From: Actinomycetota bacterium
GTDB lineage: Bacteria > Actinomycetota > CADDZG01 > JAHWKV01
DNA: 7,191 nucleotides
Assembly: GCA_019347725.1 (NCBI GenBank)
Contig: JAHWKV010000044.1
Coordinates: forward strand, 1 to 7,191
Reading direction: 5' to 3'
Below, piece by piece: positions 5,590 to 7,191 of this stretch. A program made the translations under genes and the position numbers. Under the pieces are notes generated by a model, which was given only the letters and a program-made list of their open reading frames with translations, made no database searches and had not been told where the DNA came from. Numbering within the stretch: position 1 is the first letter of the stretch; each line of letters begins with the position of its first letter.

Positions 5590-5985
5590 ATGCGTATTGG
5601 TGAGCTTGCCACGCAGCTGAACTTGAATCCGAGAACGATTCGCTTTTACGAGTCGAGCGGAGTGCTCCCCGAGCCCGCCCGAACATCTTCCGGCTACCGG
5701 GATTACGACGGATCCGATTTGGAGCGCCTCAAATTCGTCAAGCTCGCCCAGACGCTCGGATTGCGACTTGACGAGATCTCCGAGGTTCTGGCCCTTCGAG
5801 ATCGCGGTGAGGTTCCCTGCGAATACGTAAAAGGGTTGATAGGCACTAAGGCAATCGAGATCGAGCGCCAGATACAAGAACTGAGGGAAATGCGCAAAGA
5901 GCTAAGCAGGCTTGCCCGCCGTGCCGAACAGTCTAACGATATTTGTGACGAGAGATTCTGCCGGATTTTAGAGGGTGAATCTTAA
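5590..5985 (+). CDS. MerR-family heavy-metal-responsive transcriptional regulator
   Basis: A 131-residue MerR-type activator/repressor. Residues 1-68 form the winged HTH (MRIGELATQLNLNPRTIRFY, then the GYRDYDGSDLERLKFV wing). Residues about 80-113 are the dimerisation helix. Potential metal ligands are Cys77 in GEVPCEYV and Cys119 and Cys124 in ICDERFCRIL. This layout (one Cys at the start of the long helix, two near the C-terminus) is that of MerR, PbrR and CadR sensors of Hg, Pb or Cd; the metal cannot be fixed from sequence. The length is normal. The ATG is chosen for its exact match to the family N-terminus; GAGGG lies about 8 bases upstream. The 150 bases before it hold no strong promoter, only a weak GGAGT-10-ACTCC dyad (5490-5509) after TATAGT. 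It faces the same way as the broken lipoprotein and probably acts at 4757-4772. Confidence 0.92.
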   Translation: MRIGELATQLNLNPRTIRFYESSGVLPEPARTSSGYRDYDGSDLERLKFVKLAQTLGLRLDEISEVLALRDRGEVPCEYVKGLIGTKAIEIERQIQELREMRKELSRLARRAEQSNDICDERFCRILEGES

Positions 5986-6049
5986 CTCGAGGTTTTCTCG
6001 ACGCCATCACGCTGCGTGCAGAGTTCGGACCAATCGCAGCAGCTTCAAA

Positions 6050-6266
6050 TCAGGGACTGTCTATCAGGCTGAATTCGAGCAATAGTCTTTGGCTAGCCGA
6101 ACCTTTGGGGTGACAGGTAGTCAGGGTCATGGAGTTGTTTGGCGTAAGATCTATGACCTCCATGGCACCTGGATGTACTCGCTACGGGTTGTAATGTCCG
6201 TCACAGGGGCCGACCATTTCGAAGACATAGTCTCCCGAGGGAGTGTCCAGGATCGCCTGATTCCCC
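6050..6266 (-). pseudogene. C-terminal fragment of a sortase, cut by IS3
   Basis: Sortases are membrane-bound transpeptidases that attach surface proteins or pilins. The minus strand here reads AILDTPSGDYVFEMVG, an in-frame TAG at 6182-6184, then AMEVIDLTPNN, SMTLTTCHPKGSASQRLLLE and TGA at 6050-6052. TLTTC carries the catalytic Cys and SASQR the catalytic Arg of class D/E-like actinobacterial sortases. The N-terminus and catalytic His are missing because the sequence becomes IS3 DNA at 6267. The internal TAG shows decay, or occurs in a diverged segment. The gene ends 64 bases from the convergent merR stop. The rest may continue on the far side of the IS, outside the window. Confidence 0.72.
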
Positions 6267-7191
6267 TGAGATTGACCCGGTTCGACGGACTGATTGGCTG
6301 AGTTGATCATGCAGCAGATTCGACCTGGTTGTGAAGGCCTTCGAACTCAATCGGGCTGAGATACCCCAGCGACGAATGCCTGCGTACCGGATTGTAGAAG
6401 GCCTCCAGGTACTCGAAGATGGCCAGAGCCAGCTCCCGGCGGTTCTCCATTGATGCCGATCCAGCAGCTCCACCTGCAAGGTCCCGAAAAAAGACTCCGC
6501 CATGCAGTTATCGAAGCAATTCCCGATGCTGCCCATCGAGCCGAGCAGGCCAGCTGCTCGCAACCGGCGACCAAACGCCCAGGACGTGTACTGGGTACCG
6601 TGATCCGAGTGACAGATGGTCTTGCCAGCCGGCGGCCGGCGGCGCCAGAGCGCCATTTGCAGAGCATCCACCACTAGCTCCGAGCGCATGTGGTCGGCAA
6701 TCGACCAGCCGATGGCCCGGCGGCTGTAGGCATCGATGACTGCGGCCACGTAGACCTTGCCCTCGGCCGTGGGGTGCTCGGAGATATCGGTAACCCACAA
6801 GGCGTCCGGGGCATCCACCTTGAACTGACGCCGCACCAGATCTGGATTGGGGGTGGCCGCCGGATCCCGACGGGTACAGCCGCCCTGCCGGCGCTGATGA
6901 GCTCCGACCAGACCGGCCAGGCGCATCAGGCGGGCAACTCGCTTGCGCCCGGTGCGCTCCTGACGGCCGAGTCTTAGCTCCATTGCACCCGGGTGCCACC
7001 GTAGGTCTTGCGGGAGCCGACGTGGATCTGCCTAATGGTCTCGGTCAGCTCCTCGTCCCTGGCGGCTCTGGCCGAGAGCTTGGAGCCCTTGGCCTTCCAG
7101 CCGTAGAAACCGCTGGTGGAGACTCCCAGTACTCGGGCCATCACCGCAATGGGGTGCTTCGCCTTCTCGGCATCCATCAAGCGATAGATCA
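6267..7191 (-). mobile_element. IS3-family insertion sequence, partial (runs off the right edge)
   Basis: The inner boundary is inferred. Sortase-like sequence stops at about 6266, and at 6267 the plus strand begins TGAGATTGACCCGG, a TG-starting terminus like those of IS3 elements, 40 bases past the transposase stop. The transposase (OrfB) fills the rest. OrfA and the other end lie beyond 7191, so neither the inverted-repeat pairing nor a target duplication can be checked. Confidence 0.75.
6307..7191 (-). pseudogene. IS3-family transposase OrfB, two frameshifts, 5' end off window
   Basis: An IS3-type DDE transposase read from the right edge. It opens with YRLMDAEKAKHPIAVMARVL and GVSTSGFYGWKAKG (HTH_21-like region). 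A break at about 6982-6985, where one base is missing after GGTRV, precedes ELRLGRQERTGRKRVARLMR. The catalytic core has Asp in WVTDISEH, Asp in ICHSDHGTQY and Glu in NCMAESFFGTLQVEL. A second break at about 6436-6440 precedes LALAIFEYLEAFYNPVRRHS, LGYLSPIEF and the stop at 6307-6309. All three catalytic residues survive, but two frameshifts make the protein non-functional as sequenced. Normal IS3 OrfA/OrfB frameshifting lies upstream of these breaks and does not explain them. Confidence 0.88.

Noticed and set aside
5987..6001. Rho-independent terminator after merR (TCGAG-5-CTCGA)
   Set aside because: The stem is only 5 bp and no T-run follows it, so it is too weak to call.
6121..6170. Inverted repeat CATGGAG...CTCCATG as an operator
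   Set aside because: Only 7 bp long and it falls inside the sortase coding remnant, where chance is a sufficient explanation.

Overview
This window looks like accessory chromosome from a GC-rich actinomycete-like bacterium. The signs are the GC-rich codon third positions, two lipoproteins with Ala/Leu-rich signal peptides, a decayed actinobacterial-type sortase, and a promoter that seems to make a leaderless mRNA. The assignment rests on gene style only; there is no rRNA or other marker.

Layout. (1) 2-136: C-terminal tail of an unrecognised protein. (2) 167-1306: a dead insertion sequence with matching terminal inverted repeats and a frameshifted DDE integrase-type transposase. (3) 1464-2489, minus strand: an intact seven-bladed beta-propeller lipoprotein. 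(4) 2490-3640: mostly decayed DNA, holding an N-terminal scrap of another transposase, two start-less frames of unknown origin and a perfect 32-bp tandem duplication. (5) 3640-5985: a metal-response cassette. It has a minus-strand fusion of a heavy-metal-associated (HMA) domain to a CcdA/DsbD-like membrane domain, a MerR-type promoter with a 16-bp perfect palindrome directly upstream, a frameshifted plus-strand lipoprotein, and a plus-strand MerR-family metal sensor. (6) 6050-6266: the end of a sortase gene, cut off by (7) an IS3-family element that runs off the right edge and is itself frameshifted.

Main discovery candidate: the HMA-CcdA reading frame contains one in-frame UGA (codon 274, bases 3919-3921). 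It sits exactly where the CcdA family has the second of its two redox-active membrane cysteines. The frame stays open and family-like for 92 codons beyond it. Directly downstream is a small stem with a GGUCU loop. The GGUCUG begins 19 nt after the UGA, the same place and sequence that I recall for the E. coli fdhF selenocysteine element. I therefore read 3640-4740 as one 366-residue selenoprotein in which selenocysteine and Cys141 would form the redox pair, controlled by a MerR-family sensor. Mercury or another thiophilic metal is the natural guess for the inducer, but no merA, merB or selenocysteine machinery gene lies in this window.

How the parts fit: MerR (5590-5985) probably binds the palindrome at 4757-4772 and switches on the minus-strand selenoprotein gene. 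The HMA domain would bind a soft metal ion in the cytoplasm, and the membrane domain would carry reducing equivalents, or possibly metal, across the membrane. The lipoprotein between them was probably part of the same cassette but is broken as sequenced.
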